DNA of 64,000 nt from Streptomyces sp. Je 1-332 (GTDB lineage: Bacteria; Actinomycetota; Actinomycetes; Streptomycetales; Streptomycetaceae): the NCBI RefSeq assembly GCF_040730185.1, contig NZ_CP160402.1, forward strand, positions 1,488,001 through 1,552,000, written 5' to 3'. Position numbers and translations under genes: made by a program. The notes below the pieces were generated by a model. The model worked only from the letters and a program-made list of their open reading frames with translations, did no database searches and was not told the origin of the DNA. Below are positions 17,713 through 27,026 of this stretch, piece after piece (position 1 is the stretch's first letter; each line of letters begins with the position of its first letter).

Positions 17713-19299
17713 TCAGGCCTTGCTGAGCTCCCAGAAGCGGAACACGGTCGACGCGTCGAGGCACGACTCGACGCCGTACACATCGTCGGAGATGACCGCG
17801 TACTGCTTGGCCTGCCAGACGGGCAGGATCGGCAGCTCGTCCGCGACGATGTCCTGCAGGTCGGAGTAGTCCCCGTCGGTCTTGGTGCGGTCCGTCTCGG
17901 CGGCGGTGCCGGGGATGATCTTCCCGGTGATGTCGCTGTTGCGGTAGCCGTTGTCCAGGACGTTGCCCTTGCCGAAGAACGGCTGCGTGAAGTTGTCCGG
18001 GTCCGGGTAGTCCGGCACCCAGCCCTTGACGTACACGCCGTACTTGCCGGACTTGATGTCCCGTTCGTACTGGCTGAATTCGACCGACTTCACGTCGGCG
18101 TCGAAGAGACCGCTCGCGTTGAGCTGCTTGGCGATCGCCTTCAGCTCCTGGTCGGTCGCGGGGCCGTAGCGCGAGGGCGTGGACCAGAGCGTGAGCTTGA
18201 CCTTGCCGCTCAGGCCCTCCGCGCGCAGGGCCGCCGCGGCCTTGGAGCGCTGCGGCCGTGCGCCGTAGGTGTCGAAGAAGGCGGTGTTGTGGCCGCCGAT
18301 GCCGGCCGGGACGATCGAGTACAGCGGCGTGGCCGTGTCCCGGTAGACGTCCTTGACCAGGGCGTCACGGTCGAGCAGGTACGCCATGGCCTTGCGGACG
18401 CCCAGCTTGCCCGCCACCGGGTCCTTCATGTTGAAGACCAGGTGCTGCACCTCGGCGCTCGTGCCCTCGACGACGTCGATGTTCTGGCTGGCCTCGGAGG
18501 TGTCCGCCTCGATGTCCGCGATGTCGTTGGCGGCGAGGCCTCGGTACGCGATGTCGATCTTGTCGTCCAGGAGCGCCTTCTTCAGGCCCTTCTGGTCGTC
18601 GTGGAAGAACTTGAGCGTGACGCCCTTGTTCTTCACCTTGGCGGTGCCCTTGTAGTCGGGGTTGACCGAGAAGACCGCCTGCTCCTTGTCGAAGGAGTCG
18701 AGCTTGTACGGCCCCGAACCGGTGGCCTCGCCACCGCCGCGCAGGGCGTCCATCTCGTACGAGGCGTGGTCGACGATGGAACCGGCGCCGGACGCGATCT
18801 TGCTGGGGAAGGTGGCGTCGGCGTACTTGAGCTTGAAGACGACCTTCTTGGCGTTCGGGGTCTCGACGCGGTCGAGCATCGGGAACATGATCGCCGGACC
18901 GGCCTCGTCGTTGATCTTCATCATGCGATCGAAGGAGTACTTGACGTCCTTCGAGGTCAGCGCGTTGCCGTTGCTGAACTTCAGACCGTCCCGCAGCGTG
19001 CACTCGAAGACCTTGGTCTCCGTGTCCGTGAACCCGCACTCCTTGGCGGCCTCGGGCTCCGGCTCGGTGCCCCCGTTCGGGAAGCTCAGCAGGGACTGGA
19101 AGACGTTGTTGAAAAGGAGCCATGAGCCCGGGTCGTAGCCCGCCGCCGGGTCGGTGGCCAGGACGTCGTCCGACATCCCCATCACCACCGATTCGCCGTC
19201 CTCCCCCGCTCCGCCCGAGTCCGATCCGCAGCCGGTCAGCAGGGCGGCGGCCAGTCCTCCCGTGAGGGGGAGGGCCAGCCACTGGTTACGCAATTTCAC
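17713..19299 (-). CDS. ABC transporter solute-binding lipoprotein, family 5
   Basis: A 528-residue exported binding protein. The signal peptide ends LLTGCGSD, so Cys is lipidated. The mature part shows family-5 (oligopeptide/nickel/dipeptide) features: LRDGLKFSNGNALTSKDVKYSFDRM, then the GSGPYKLDSF block and DYPDPDNFTQPFF near the C terminus. The start is a GTG at 19299 with AAGG upstream. It captures a ligand for an ABC importer, but no permease or ATPase gene lies within the window. It is a paralogue of the next gene and is separated from it by 69 bases. Confidence 0.92.
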   Translation of the reverse strand: MKLRNQWLALPLTGGLAAALLTGCGSDSGGAGEDGESVVMGMSDDVLATDPAAGYDPGSWLLFNNVFQSLLSFPNGGTEPEPEAAKECGFTDTETKVFECTLRDGLKFSNGNALTSKDVKYSFDRMMKINDEAGPAIMFPMLDRVETPNAKKVVFKLKYADATFPSKIASGAGSIVDHASYEMDALRGGGEATGSGPYKLDSFDKEQAVFSVNPDYKGTAKVKNKGVTLKFFHDDQKGLKKALLDDKIDIAYRGLAANDIADIEADTSEASQNIDVVEGTSAEVQHLVFNMKDPVAGKLGVRKAMAYLLDRDALVKDVYRDTATPLYSIVPAGIGGHNTAFFDTYGARPQRSKAAAALRAEGLSGKVKLTLWSTPSRYGPATDQELKAIAKQLNASGLFDADVKSVEFSQYERDIKSGKYGVYVKGWVPDYPDPDNFTQPFFGKGNVLDNGYRNSDITGKIIPGTAAETDRTKTDGDYSDLQDIVADELPILPVWQAKQYAVISDDVYGVESCLDASTVFRFWELSKA

Positions 19300-19368
19300 G
19301 TACGTGCCTTGTCGTTGATGTCCGTCGGTGGAGCGAAGCCCGGCGGTGTGTGCCGGTGTGGGCGGAGG

Positions 19369-20976
19369 TCAGCCGCTCACACCGCGGCCGAGCTCCCACA
19401 GCTGCAGGTTCGAGGAGGAGTTGAGGGCCCACTCGACGCCCGTGATGTCGTCGCGGGCGGCGATGTACTGCCGGCCCTGCCAGAGGGGGAGCACCGGCAC
19501 CTCATCGGCGACGATGTCCTGGATCCTCTGGATGCTCTTGGATGCGGTGAGCCGGTCGGCCTCGCGGCGCGAGTGCGGGATCAGCTCCTCGTTGATGGTG
19601 CTGTTCACGTACGGCGAGCCGAGGAAGTTGTCCTCGTCGAGGAACGGCGCGAGGAAGTTGTCGGCGTCGGGGAAGTCGGGGAACCAGCCCATCCCGTAGA
19701 CGTCGTAGGCGCCCTTCTGCTCGGCGGGCCTGAAGGTGCTCCAGGCCGTGCCCTTGATCGACACGTCGAAGAGGCCGCTGGCGTTGAGCTGCTTCTTCAG
19801 GAGCTCGAACTCCTTCTTGGTGCCCGGGCCGTAGTGGTCGGTCGTGTAGTTCAGGGTGAGCTTCACCGGGGTGCTGATGTCGGCCTTCCGCAGCAGGCTG
19901 CGGGCCTTGGCGGGGCTCGGGTCGCCGTACTTGTTGAAGAACGAGTTGGTGTGGCCCGTGATCGTGGTCGGTACCAGGGAGTAGAGCGGCTCGGCCGCGT
20001 CGCCGTACACGCCGGTCGCGAGGGCGCCGCGGTCGACGACCTGCGCCATGGCCTGACGGACGGCCTTGGACTTGACGGTGGTGGCGTCCGTGTTGAAGCC
20101 GAGGTAGCGGATCTCGAGGCCGGGCGTCTCGACGAACTCGATGTTCTTGCCCGGGTCTTCGCCGAGCTGCTTGATCTGCTCGGGCGACATGGTGCGCGTC
20201 ATCATGTCGATGTCGCCGCTCTTGAGGGCGTCGCCCATGGCGTCGGTGGACCCGTAGTTGCGCAGCTCGATCTTGTCGCTCTTGGGCTTCATCGCGCCCT
20301 TGTAGTTCGGGTTCTTGGAGAACGTCGTCTTGACGAGCTCGTTGCCCTTGATCTCCTGCTCGGCGGTGTAGGGGCCGGAGCCGTCCACCGCGAAGCCGTC
20401 GCGCAGCTTGTTCTTGCCGTAATGCTCCGAGCTGATGATCCCCGCGGTGGGCGTGGCCAGCTTGTACGGGAACGTCGCGTCGGGGCTCTTGAGGTGGAAG
20501 ACGATGCCCCGGTCGCCCTGGGTCTCGATCGCGTCGACATTGGCCACCAGGCCGTCGGAACCGCTGGGGTCCTTGACCTTGATGTCCCGCACCCGCTCGA
20601 TGGAGAACTTCACGTCGGTGGCGGTCAGCGGCTTGCCGTCGGCGAACTTCAGGCCCTTGCGCAGGGTGCACTCGTAGCGCTCGTTGCCGGTGTCGGTGAA
20701 CCCGCACCGCTGAGCCGCCTCGGGCTCCGGGTCGCCGCCTCCGCGCGGCATGGCCATCAGCGTCTGGACCGTCTGGCGCAAAATGTTCCAGGAGCCCGCG
20801 TCATAGGCGTACGCCGGGTCGAAGGGGGCCGGGACCTCAGCCGAGGTGGCGAACCGGTCCGTGGTGCCGACGGCGATCGCGTCGTCTCCCCCACCGTCGC
20901 CCGCCCCACCGCACGCCGCGAGGGCGGGAGCGAGCAGGCCTACGACGGCCGGCAGCACCAAAGTCTTACGGTTCAT
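19369..20976 (-). CDS. ABC transporter solute-binding lipoprotein, family 5 (paralogue)
   Basis: A 535-residue binding protein starting at ATG 20976 (GGAGAA upstream). The signal peptide ends LAACGGAG. Family blocks match the neighbouring gene: LRKGLKFADGKPLTATDVKFSIERV, then GSGPYTAEQE and DFPDADNFLAPFL, and both end in a LQLWELG/FRFWELS motif. The two genes look like a tandem duplication. The ligand is unknown; peptides are the commonest guess for this family. With no permease in the window it probably serves a transporter encoded elsewhere. Confidence 0.92.
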   Translation of the reverse strand: MNRKTLVLPAVVGLLAPALAACGGAGDGGGDDAIAVGTTDRFATSAEVPAPFDPAYAYDAGSWNILRQTVQTLMAMPRGGGDPEPEAAQRCGFTDTGNERYECTLRKGLKFADGKPLTATDVKFSIERVRDIKVKDPSGSDGLVANVDAIETQGDRGIVFHLKSPDATFPYKLATPTAGIISSEHYGKNKLRDGFAVDGSGPYTAEQEIKGNELVKTTFSKNPNYKGAMKPKSDKIELRNYGSTDAMGDALKSGDIDMMTRTMSPEQIKQLGEDPGKNIEFVETPGLEIRYLGFNTDATTVKSKAVRQAMAQVVDRGALATGVYGDAAEPLYSLVPTTITGHTNSFFNKYGDPSPAKARSLLRKADISTPVKLTLNYTTDHYGPGTKKEFELLKKQLNASGLFDVSIKGTAWSTFRPAEQKGAYDVYGMGWFPDFPDADNFLAPFLDEDNFLGSPYVNSTINEELIPHSRREADRLTASKSIQRIQDIVADEVPVLPLWQGRQYIAARDDITGVEWALNSSSNLQLWELGRGVSG

Positions 20977-21297
20977 GCTCGACGTTCTCCAGAGCTGTTG
21001 ATCCCGTCCGGACCGGCAACGAGGGGTGGGGTCAGTCGGTCCGTGAGGGCGGGGCGATGTTCTCGCGACGACATTAGTCCGCACCACCAGGAGGGCTGGA
21101 AGGGACCGGAGTTGACCCTCAATCACGCAGCGAAACCGGGCGTGGACGCACCGATAACCCGACACGGGAAGGTTTCGTGAGGTTCCCCTCAATCAGGACA
21201 CAACGTCACTCCACAACTCGCCCATAACGGTGCGCCCGCACAGCCGTGACCCGCTGTCGACCCCTCAGGGAGTGGGAAAGGTCACAGCTTCAACTGT
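20977..21297. other. Intergenic region upstream of the second binding-protein gene
   Basis: About 320 bases between the binding-protein start and the HAD-hydrolase stop, both on the minus strand. It must hold the promoter of the binding-protein gene. I see no convincing gene, hairpin or operator in it. Confidence 0.5.
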
Positions 21298-21999
21298 TCA
21301 GCGGTTTCCGGCCATCAGTCCTTGCAGGAAGCGCAGGTCGACATGTTCGAGCGAGGGGACGACGGTCCTGCCGGAGGCCGGTGCGATGGGCGCGACGGAC
21401 GGTACGGCCACCACATGGCAGCCCGCGGCCTCGGCCGCCGCGACGCCGGTGGCGGTGTCCTCGATGACGGCACATCTGGCCGGTTCCGCGCCAACCCCCG
21501 CCGCCGCGAGAAGGTACGGGTCCGGGTGCGGCTTGGTCCGGGTGACCTCGTCGCCCGCGACGGTCAGCGTGAAGTGGTGGGCCCCGATCGAGTCGAGCAC
21601 GCGGTCGATGATGCGCCGGTGCGACGCGGAGACCAGCGCCATCGGCACCTCGTGCGCCGCTAGCTCGGCCAGGAGTCTCGCGGCGCCCGGCATCAGCGGC
21701 AGGGCGCGGCCGATGCGGTTCTCGAAGCCGTCGTTGAGCAGCACGGTCAGCTCGGGAACCGTGATGTCGGCTCCCGTGGACGCGATGAGGAACGCGGCGC
21801 TGCGCGTCATGGGGCCGCCGACGACGACGTCACGCCAGGCCTCGTCGAGCGTATGTCCGAGCGCGGCGAAGACCTCGACCTCCGCATCCCACCAGAACCC
21901 CTCGGTGTCCACGAGTGTTCCGTCCATGTCGAGGAGCACCGCCTGCAGGGCGGAGCCTTCGGCCGTTCGGGTACCGAGCGCGGGAACCGTACTGGTCAT
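21298..21999 (-). CDS. HAD-superfamily hydrolase, beta-phosphoglucomutase-like
   Basis: A 233-residue soluble phosphatase/phosphomutase-type enzyme. Motif I is LLDMDGTLVDTE (nucleophile and acid Asp), motif II is LVSAS, motif III Lys is in TRTKPHPDPYLLAA, and motif IV is CAVIEDTATGVAAA. The cap is the small helical type of subfamily I. The ATG at 21999 follows GGAGG. It lies just downstream of metH on the same strand but beyond a terminator. The substrate is unknown; family members act on sugar phosphates and similar small molecules. Confidence 0.9.
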   Translation of the reverse strand: MTSTVPALGTRTAEGSALQAVLLDMDGTLVDTEGFWWDAEVEVFAALGHTLDEAWRDVVVGGPMTRSAAFLIASTGADITVPELTVLLNDGFENRIGRALPLMPGAARLLAELAAHEVPMALVSASHRRIIDRVLDSIGAHHFTLTVAGDEVTRTKPHPDPYLLAAAGVGAEPARCAVIEDTATGVAAAEAAGCHVVAVPSVAPIAPASGRTVVPSLEHVDLRFLQGLMAGNR

Positions 22000-22026
22000 C
22001 CGGGCACACCTCCATAAGGGACGAGA

Positions 22027-22065
22027 AGGCCGGTTGCCCCCTGGTGACGGGTGGGCAACCGGCCT
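22027..22065 (-). terminator. Terminator after metH
   Basis: A 13-bp stem (22027-22039 with 22053-22065) 33 bases past the metH stop. Confidence 0.75.
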
Positions 22066-22097
22066 GCACTGGACCGATAAGTGTACGACTTGTCCGC

Positions 22098-25000
22098 TCA
22101 GCGCGCGTTGAAGTATTTCGCCTCGGGGTGGTGGATGACGATCGCGTCCGTGGACTGCTCGGGGTGGAGCTGGAACTCCTCGGAGAGCTGCACGCCGATC
22201 CGCTCCGGCTCCAGGAGTTCGGCGATCTTGGCGCGGTCCTCCAGGTTCGGGCAGGCGCCGTAGCCGAGCGAGAAGCGCGCGCCGCGGTACTTCAGGGCGA
22301 ACATGTCCTCGACGTCGGCGGGGTCCTCTCCCCCGAAGCCGAGTTCGGCGCGCACGCGCGCGTGCCAGTACTCCGCGAGTGCCTCGGCCAACTGGACGGA
22401 CAGGCCGTGCAGTTCGAGGTAGTCGCGGTAGGAGTCGGCGGCGAACAGCTCGGCGGTGGCCTCGCCGATCTTCGAGCCGACGGTGACGACCTGCAGGCCG
22501 ACCACGTCGGTCTCGCCGGACTCCTCCGGGCGGAAGTAGTCCGCGAGGCACAGGCGCCGGCCGCGGCGCTGGCGCGGGAAGGAGAAGCGGGTGCGCTCGT
22601 TGCCCTGGTCGTCCAGGATGATCAGGTCGTCGCCCTTGGAGACACAGGGGAAGTAGCCGTGCACGACGGCCGCCTCCAGCATGTTCTTGGTGTGCAGCTC
22701 GTCCAGCCAGCCGCGCAGGCGGGGCCGGCCCTCGGTCTCCACCAGCTCCTCGTACGTGGGCCCGTCACCGGTGCGGGCCTGCTTGAGGCCCCACTGGCCC
22801 TTGAACAGGGCGCCCTCGTCGAGCCAGGACGCGTACTCCTTGAGCTGGATGCCCTTGACGACGCGGGTGCCCCAGAACGGCGGGGTGGGGACGGGATTGT
22901 CGACCGAGACGTCCGAGCGGGCGGGCCCCTCGTCCTCCGTGACCTCCAGGACGGGGGTGTCCCGCTTGGCCACGCGGCGCTGCTTCAGCTCCGGCAGCGC
23001 GGCGCCGGGGACGCCGCGCTTGACCGCGATGAGGGCGTCCATCAGGCGCAGGCCCTCGAAGGCGTCGCGGGCGTAGCGGACCTCGCCCTCGTAGATCTCG
23101 TGCAGGTCCTGCTCGACGTACGCACGGGTCAGCGCGGCTCCGCCGAGGATGACGGGGAAGTCGGCGGCCATCTTGCGCTGGTTGAGCTCCTCCAGGTTCT
23201 CCTTCATGATCACCGTCGACTTCACCAGGAGGCCCGACATGCCGATCACGTCCGCACGGTGCTCGGCCGCCGCGTCCAGGATCGCGGCGACCGGCTGCTT
23301 GATGCCGAGGTTGACCACGTTGTAGCCGTTGTTGGACAGGATGATGTCGACGAGGTTCTTGCCGATGTCGTGGACGTCGCCGCGGACGGTGGCCAGGACG
23401 ATGGTGCCCTTGCCCTCGGAGTCCGACTTCTCCATGTGCGGCTCCAGGTGGGCGACCGCGGTCTTCATGACTTCGGCGGACTGGAGCACGAAGGGCAGCT
23501 GCATCTGGCCCGAGCCGAACAGCTCGCCGACGACCTTCATGCCCTCCAGGAGCGTGTCGTTGACGATGTCCAGCGCCGGACGGGTCTGCAGGGCCTCGTC
23601 CAGGTCGGCGTCCAGGCCGTTCTTCTCGCCGTCGATGATGCGCCGCTTGAGACGCTCGTCCAGCGGCAGGGCCATCAGCTCCTCGGCCTTGCCCGCCTTC
23701 ATCGACTTCATGTTGACGCCCTCGAAAAGCTCCATGAGCTTCTGCAAGGGGTCGTAACCCTCTTCACGGCGGTCGTAGATCAGGTCGTGGGCGGCCTTGA
23801 CCTGCTCCTCCTCCAGGCGGGCGATCGGCAGGATCTTGGAGGCGTGCACGATCGCCGAGTCCAGACCCGCCTTGACGCATTCGTCGAGGAAGACGGAGTT
23901 CAGGACGACGCGGGCGGCGGGGTTCAGGCCGAAGGAGATGTTCGACAGACCCAGCGTGGTCTGCACGTCCGGGTGGCGCTTCTTCAGCTCGCGAATCGCC
24001 TCGATGGTGGCGATGCCGTCCTTGCGCGACTCCTCCTGACCGGTGCAGATGGTGAAGGTCAGGGTGTCGATGAGGATGTCGGACTCGTGGATGCCGTAGG
24101 TGCCCGTCAGGTCGTCGATGAGGCGCTCGGCGATGGCGACCTTGTGCTCGGGGGTGCGGGCCTGGCCCTCCTCGTCGATGGTCAGCGCGATCAGCGCCGC
24201 GCCGTGCTCCTTGGCGAGCGCGGTGACCTTCGCGAAGCGGGACTCGGGGCCGTCCCCGTCCTCGTAGTTGACGGAGTTGATGACGGCTCGGCCGCCCAGC
24301 TTCTCCAACCCGGCCTGGATGACGGGGAGTTCGGTGGAGTCAAGGACGATGGGCAGGGTGGAGGCGGTGGCGAAACGCCCCGCCAACTCCTCCATGTCCT
24401 TGACGCCGTCGCGGCCCACGTAGTCGACGCAGAGGTCGAGCATGTGGGCGCCCTCGCGGATCTGGTCGCGGGCCATCTCCACACAGTCGTCCCAGCGGCC
24501 CTCCAGCATCGCCTCACGGAACTTCTTCGAACCGTTGGCGTTCGTACGCTCACCGATCGCCAGGTAGGAGGTGTCCTGGCGGAAGGGCACGGTCTGGTAG
24601 AGCGAGGCGGCGCCCGGCTCGGGGCGCGGCTCGCGGCGGACCGTCTCGACGCCGCGGACGCGTTCGACGACCTGGCGCAGGTGCTCGGGGGTCGTGCCGC
24701 AGCAGCCGCCGACCAGGGAGAGGCCGTACTCGCGTACGAAGTTCTCCTGGGCGTCGGCGAGCTCCGGGGCCGTCAGGGGGTAGTGCGCGCCGTCCTTGCC
24801 CAGGACCGGCAGGCCCGCGTTGGGCATGCAGGAGATCGGGACGCGGGAGTGACGGGCGAGGTAGCGCAGGTGCTCGCTCATCTCGGCCGGGCCCGTGGCG
24901 CAGTTCAGGCCGATCATGTCGATGCCCAGCGGCTCCAGCGCGGTCAGCGCGGCACCGATCTCCGAGCCGAGCAGCATCGTGCCGGTGGTCTCGACGGTGA

Positions 25001-25625
25001 CCGAGCAGATCAGCGGGAGGTTCGCGCCGGTGGCCTCCAGGGCGCGGCGGGCGCCGAGAATGGCGGACTTCGTCTGGAGCAGGTCCTGGGTGGTCTCCAC
25101 CAGGAGCGCGTCCGCGCCGCCCGCGATCATGCCCTCGGCGTTGGTCTGGTAGGCGTCGCGCAGCACGGTGTACGGGGCGTGGCCGAGGGTCGGCAGCTTC
25201 GTGCCCGGACCCATCGAGCCGAGCACCCAGCGCTGCTGGCCGGTCGAGGCGGTGAACTCGTCGGCCACCTCACGGGCGATGCGCGCGCCCGCCTCGGACA
25301 GCTCGAAGTTCCGCTCGGGGATGTCGTACTCGCTCAACGCCGCGAAGTTCGTGCCGAACGTGTTCGTCTCCACACAGTCCACGCCGACCGCGAAGTACTC
25401 CTCGTGGACCGAGCGGACGATGTCCGGCCGTGTCACGTTCAGGATCTCGTTACAGCCCTCGAGCTGCTGAAAATCCTCCATCGTCGGGTCCTGGGCCTGC
25501 AGCATCGTGCCCATCGCGCCGTCGGCCACCACCACGCGGGTGGCGAGGGCTTCGCGGAAGGCATCGACTCGGGCTCGGTCCGAGAGATTCGAGGGACCGG
25601 ACGAGGGGGTCGGCAACGAGGCCAT
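22098..25625 (-). CDS. metH: Cobalamin-dependent methionine synthase
   Basis: An 1175-residue multidomain enzyme that moves a methyl group from methyltetrahydrofolate to homocysteine through cobalamin. The homocysteine domain (to about 320) begins VVADGAMGTMLQAQDPT and has the zinc motif GGCCGTTPEHL. The pterin domain includes IGERTNANGSKKFREAM. The B12 domain has DVHDIGKNLVDIIL (lower-axial His). The C-terminal activation domain, which uses SAM to rescue inactive cofactor, shows GARFSLGYGACPNLEDR. The ATG at 25625 follows GGGAG. It is divergent from gylR. I looked for a cobalamin riboswitch upstream and did not find one. Confidence 0.97.
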   Translation of the reverse strand: MASLPTPSSGPSNLSDRARVDAFREALATRVVVADGAMGTMLQAQDPTMEDFQQLEGCNEILNVTRPDIVRSVHEEYFAVGVDCVETNTFGTNFAALSEYDIPERNFELSEAGARIAREVADEFTASTGQQRWVLGSMGPGTKLPTLGHAPYTVLRDAYQTNAEGMIAGGADALLVETTQDLLQTKSAILGARRALEATGANLPLICSVTVETTGTMLLGSEIGAALTALEPLGIDMIGLNCATGPAEMSEHLRYLARHSRVPISCMPNAGLPVLGKDGAHYPLTAPELADAQENFVREYGLSLVGGCCGTTPEHLRQVVERVRGVETVRREPRPEPGAASLYQTVPFRQDTSYLAIGERTNANGSKKFREAMLEGRWDDCVEMARDQIREGAHMLDLCVDYVGRDGVKDMEELAGRFATASTLPIVLDSTELPVIQAGLEKLGGRAVINSVNYEDGDGPESRFAKVTALAKEHGAALIALTIDEEGQARTPEHKVAIAERLIDDLTGTYGIHESDILIDTLTFTICTGQEESRKDGIATIEAIRELKKRHPDVQTTLGLSNISFGLNPAARVVLNSVFLDECVKAGLDSAIVHASKILPIARLEEEQVKAAHDLIYDRREEGYDPLQKLMELFEGVNMKSMKAGKAEELMALPLDERLKRRIIDGEKNGLDADLDEALQTRPALDIVNDTLLEGMKVVGELFGSGQMQLPFVLQSAEVMKTAVAHLEPHMEKSDSEGKGTIVLATVRGDVHDIGKNLVDIILSNNGYNVVNLGIKQPVAAILDAAAEHRADVIGMSGLLVKSTVIMKENLEELNQRKMAADFPVILGGAALTRAYVEQDLHEIYEGEVRYARDAFEGLRLMDALIAVKRGVPGAALPELKQRRVAKRDTPVLEVTEDEGPARSDVSVDNPVPTPPFWGTRVVKGIQLKEYASWLDEGALFKGQWGLKQARTGDGPTYEELVETEGRPRLRGWLDELHTKNMLEAAVVHGYFPCVSKGDDLIILDDQGNERTRFSFPRQRRGRRLCLADYFRPEESGETDVVGLQVVTVGSKIGEATAELFAADSYRDYLELHGLSVQLAEALAEYWHARVRAELGFGGEDPADVEDMFALKYRGARFSLGYGACPNLEDRAKIAELLEPERIGVQLSEEFQLHPEQSTDAIVIHHPEAKYFNAR

Positions 25626-25819
25626 GAAAGAGCTCCCTGAGGTGCGACGGCTGTCGGCTTTGCGCTTCGGAGGAAGGCGCACTCGGTCAGGGTAACGGGA
25701 CGAAGGTCCACGGCGTGCGAGTGTTCACGGGCCGGACGCCCCGCGTCGCCCCGCCGTCCCGAACCGGCGGCAAACACAGTCGGCAGCTCTGTCGCGGGAG
25801 GTCGACAACGACCGATAGT

Positions 25820-25836
25820 GTTCAGCATTGTCGAAC
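25820..25836. promoter_or_regulatory. Candidate GylR operator upstream of gylR
   Basis: GTTC, nine bases, GAAC, containing GCATTGTCGAAC. The same 12 bases recur upstream of gylC at 26889-26900 and I see them nowhere else in the regions examined. GylR is known to repress its own gene and gylCAB. Confidence 0.55.
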
Positions 25837-25876
25837 GTTGGAATCAGAGTCAGTGGGGACGGAGGAAGGGGCTGCG

Positions 25877-26641
25877 ATGGCACGGAACATCCAGTCGCTC
25901 GAGCGGGCGGCCGCGATGCTGCGGCTGCTCGCGGGCGGAGAGCGGCGGCTCGGCCTCTCGGAGATCGCGTCCGCCCTCGGCCTGGCCAAGGGCACGGCCC
26001 ACGGCATTTTGCGCACCCTCCAGGCGGAGGGCTTCGTCGAGCAGGAGTCCGCTTCGGGCCGCTACCAGCTCGGCGCCGAGCTCCTGCGTCTGGGCAACAG
26101 CTATCTGGACGTGCACGAGCTGCGGGCCCGCGCCCTGGTGTGGACCGACGACCTGGCCCGGTCCAGCGGCGAGAGCGTCTACCTCGGCGTCCTGCACCAG
26201 CAGGGCGTCCTGATCGTGCACCACGTCTTCCGGCCCGACGACAGCCGTCAGGTCCTGGAGGTGGGGGCCATGCAGCCGCTGCATTCCACGGCCCTCGGCA
26301 AGGTCCTCGCCGCCTACGACCCGGTGGCGCACAGCGAGGCCGCCGAGGCCGACTGGCCCGCCCTGACCGCCCGCACCGTCGTGGACCCCGACGACTTCGA
26401 GGGCGTCCTCGATCTGACCCGCGCCCGGGGGTACGCGGCCGACGTCGAGGAGACGTGGGAGGGCATCGCCTCCGTGGCCGCCCCCATCCACGACCGGCGC
26501 CGCATGCCGGTCGGCGCGGTCGGTATCACCGGCGCGGTGGAGCGGGTCCAGAAGGACGGGGAGCTGCGCCCCGACCTGATCGCCGCCGTACGGGACTGCG
26601 CGCGCGCCGTCTCGCGGGACCTGGGCGCGGGGCGTTTCTAG
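25877..26641 (+). CDS. gylR: IclR-family repressor of the glycerol operon
   Basis: A 254-residue regulator whose length and position match GylR of S. coelicolor. The IclR winged helix is at about 4-65 (SLERAAAMLRLLAGGERRLGLSEIASALGLAKGTAHGILRTL), and the effector domain follows with LHSTALGKVLAA and the GIASVAAPI segment. The ATG at 25877 follows GGAGGAAGGGG. It controls glycerol use; glycerol-3-phosphate is the known inducer type for the system. It is divergent from metH and sits upstream of gylCAB, separated by its own terminator and the gylC promoter. Confidence 0.93.
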   Translation: MARNIQSLERAAAMLRLLAGGERRLGLSEIASALGLAKGTAHGILRTLQAEGFVEQESASGRYQLGAELLRLGNSYLDVHELRARALVWTDDLARSSGESVYLGVLHQQGVLIVHHVFRPDDSRQVLEVGAMQPLHSTALGKVLAAYDPVAHSEAAEADWPALTARTVVDPDDFEGVLDLTRARGYAADVEETWEGIASVAAPIHDRRRMPVGAVGITGAVERVQKDGELRPDLIAAVRDCARAVSRDLGAGRF

Positions 26642-26709
26642 CCGCACACCCGCGACGGCACCCTCTGCTACCGGCACCCTGGTCGGCTTCGCCGCCCGCC
26701 TTACGCCGC

Positions 26710-26738
26710 ATGCCCCCTGCTCAACATGCAGGGGGCAT
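26710..26738 (+). terminator. Terminator after gylR
   Basis: An 11-bp stem (26710-26720 with 26728-26738), 7-nt loop, followed by CCTTCTG. Confidence 0.75.
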
Positions 26739-26888
26739 CCTTCTGCGCGACCATCGACGCACGTGTTTCTCCCCGTGGCGACCCCCACCACGACCGATAA
26801 CCCGGAACGATCAATAACGATCGTGTTTTCAATAACAGAGCTCTTGACGGGCAAGTAACCACGGGGTGAGACTCGCGTCCATCGGTCG

Positions 26889-26900
26889 GCATTGTCGAAC
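26889..26900. promoter_or_regulatory. Candidate GylR operator upstream of gylC
   Basis: GCATTGTCGAAC, identical to the box at the gylR promoter and about 20 bases before a plausible -10 sequence, a position where bound repressor would block RNA polymerase. Confidence 0.5.
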
Positions 26901-27026
26901 ACCTACCGGCATTACGCGCTAGAGTGTGACAAGGCCAAGGGCCGGCAACGACCTCACCTGAGGTCGCGGACCACCGGAGGGACCCGGGGTTCGCCTTCCC
27001 CTGGACGAAGGACAAAGGAGTCGCGG

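Larger units (their letters stand above)
26642..27026. promoter_or_regulatory. gylCAB promoter and leader region
   Basis: About 385 bases without a gene. In order it holds the gylR terminator, an AT-rich stretch with TCAATAAC repeated 18 bases apart (26811, 26829), a TTGACG box (26843), the shared GCATTGTCGAAC box (26889-26900) and a TAGAGT that could be a -10 (26920-26925). An 18-base inverted repeat in the leader (26949-26966) precedes the gylC ribosome site. Confidence 0.5.

Noticed and set aside
21915..25640. Very long open frame on the plus strand opposite metH
   Set aside because: It mirrors metH codon for codon; the bias of GC-rich codons keeps the antisense frame open. The peptide has no family motif.
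25626..25876. Possible cobalamin, SAM or SAH riboswitch before metH
   Set aside because: No B12 box or recognisable SAM/SAH riboswitch core is seen in the metH leader; the space is also shared with the gylR promoter.
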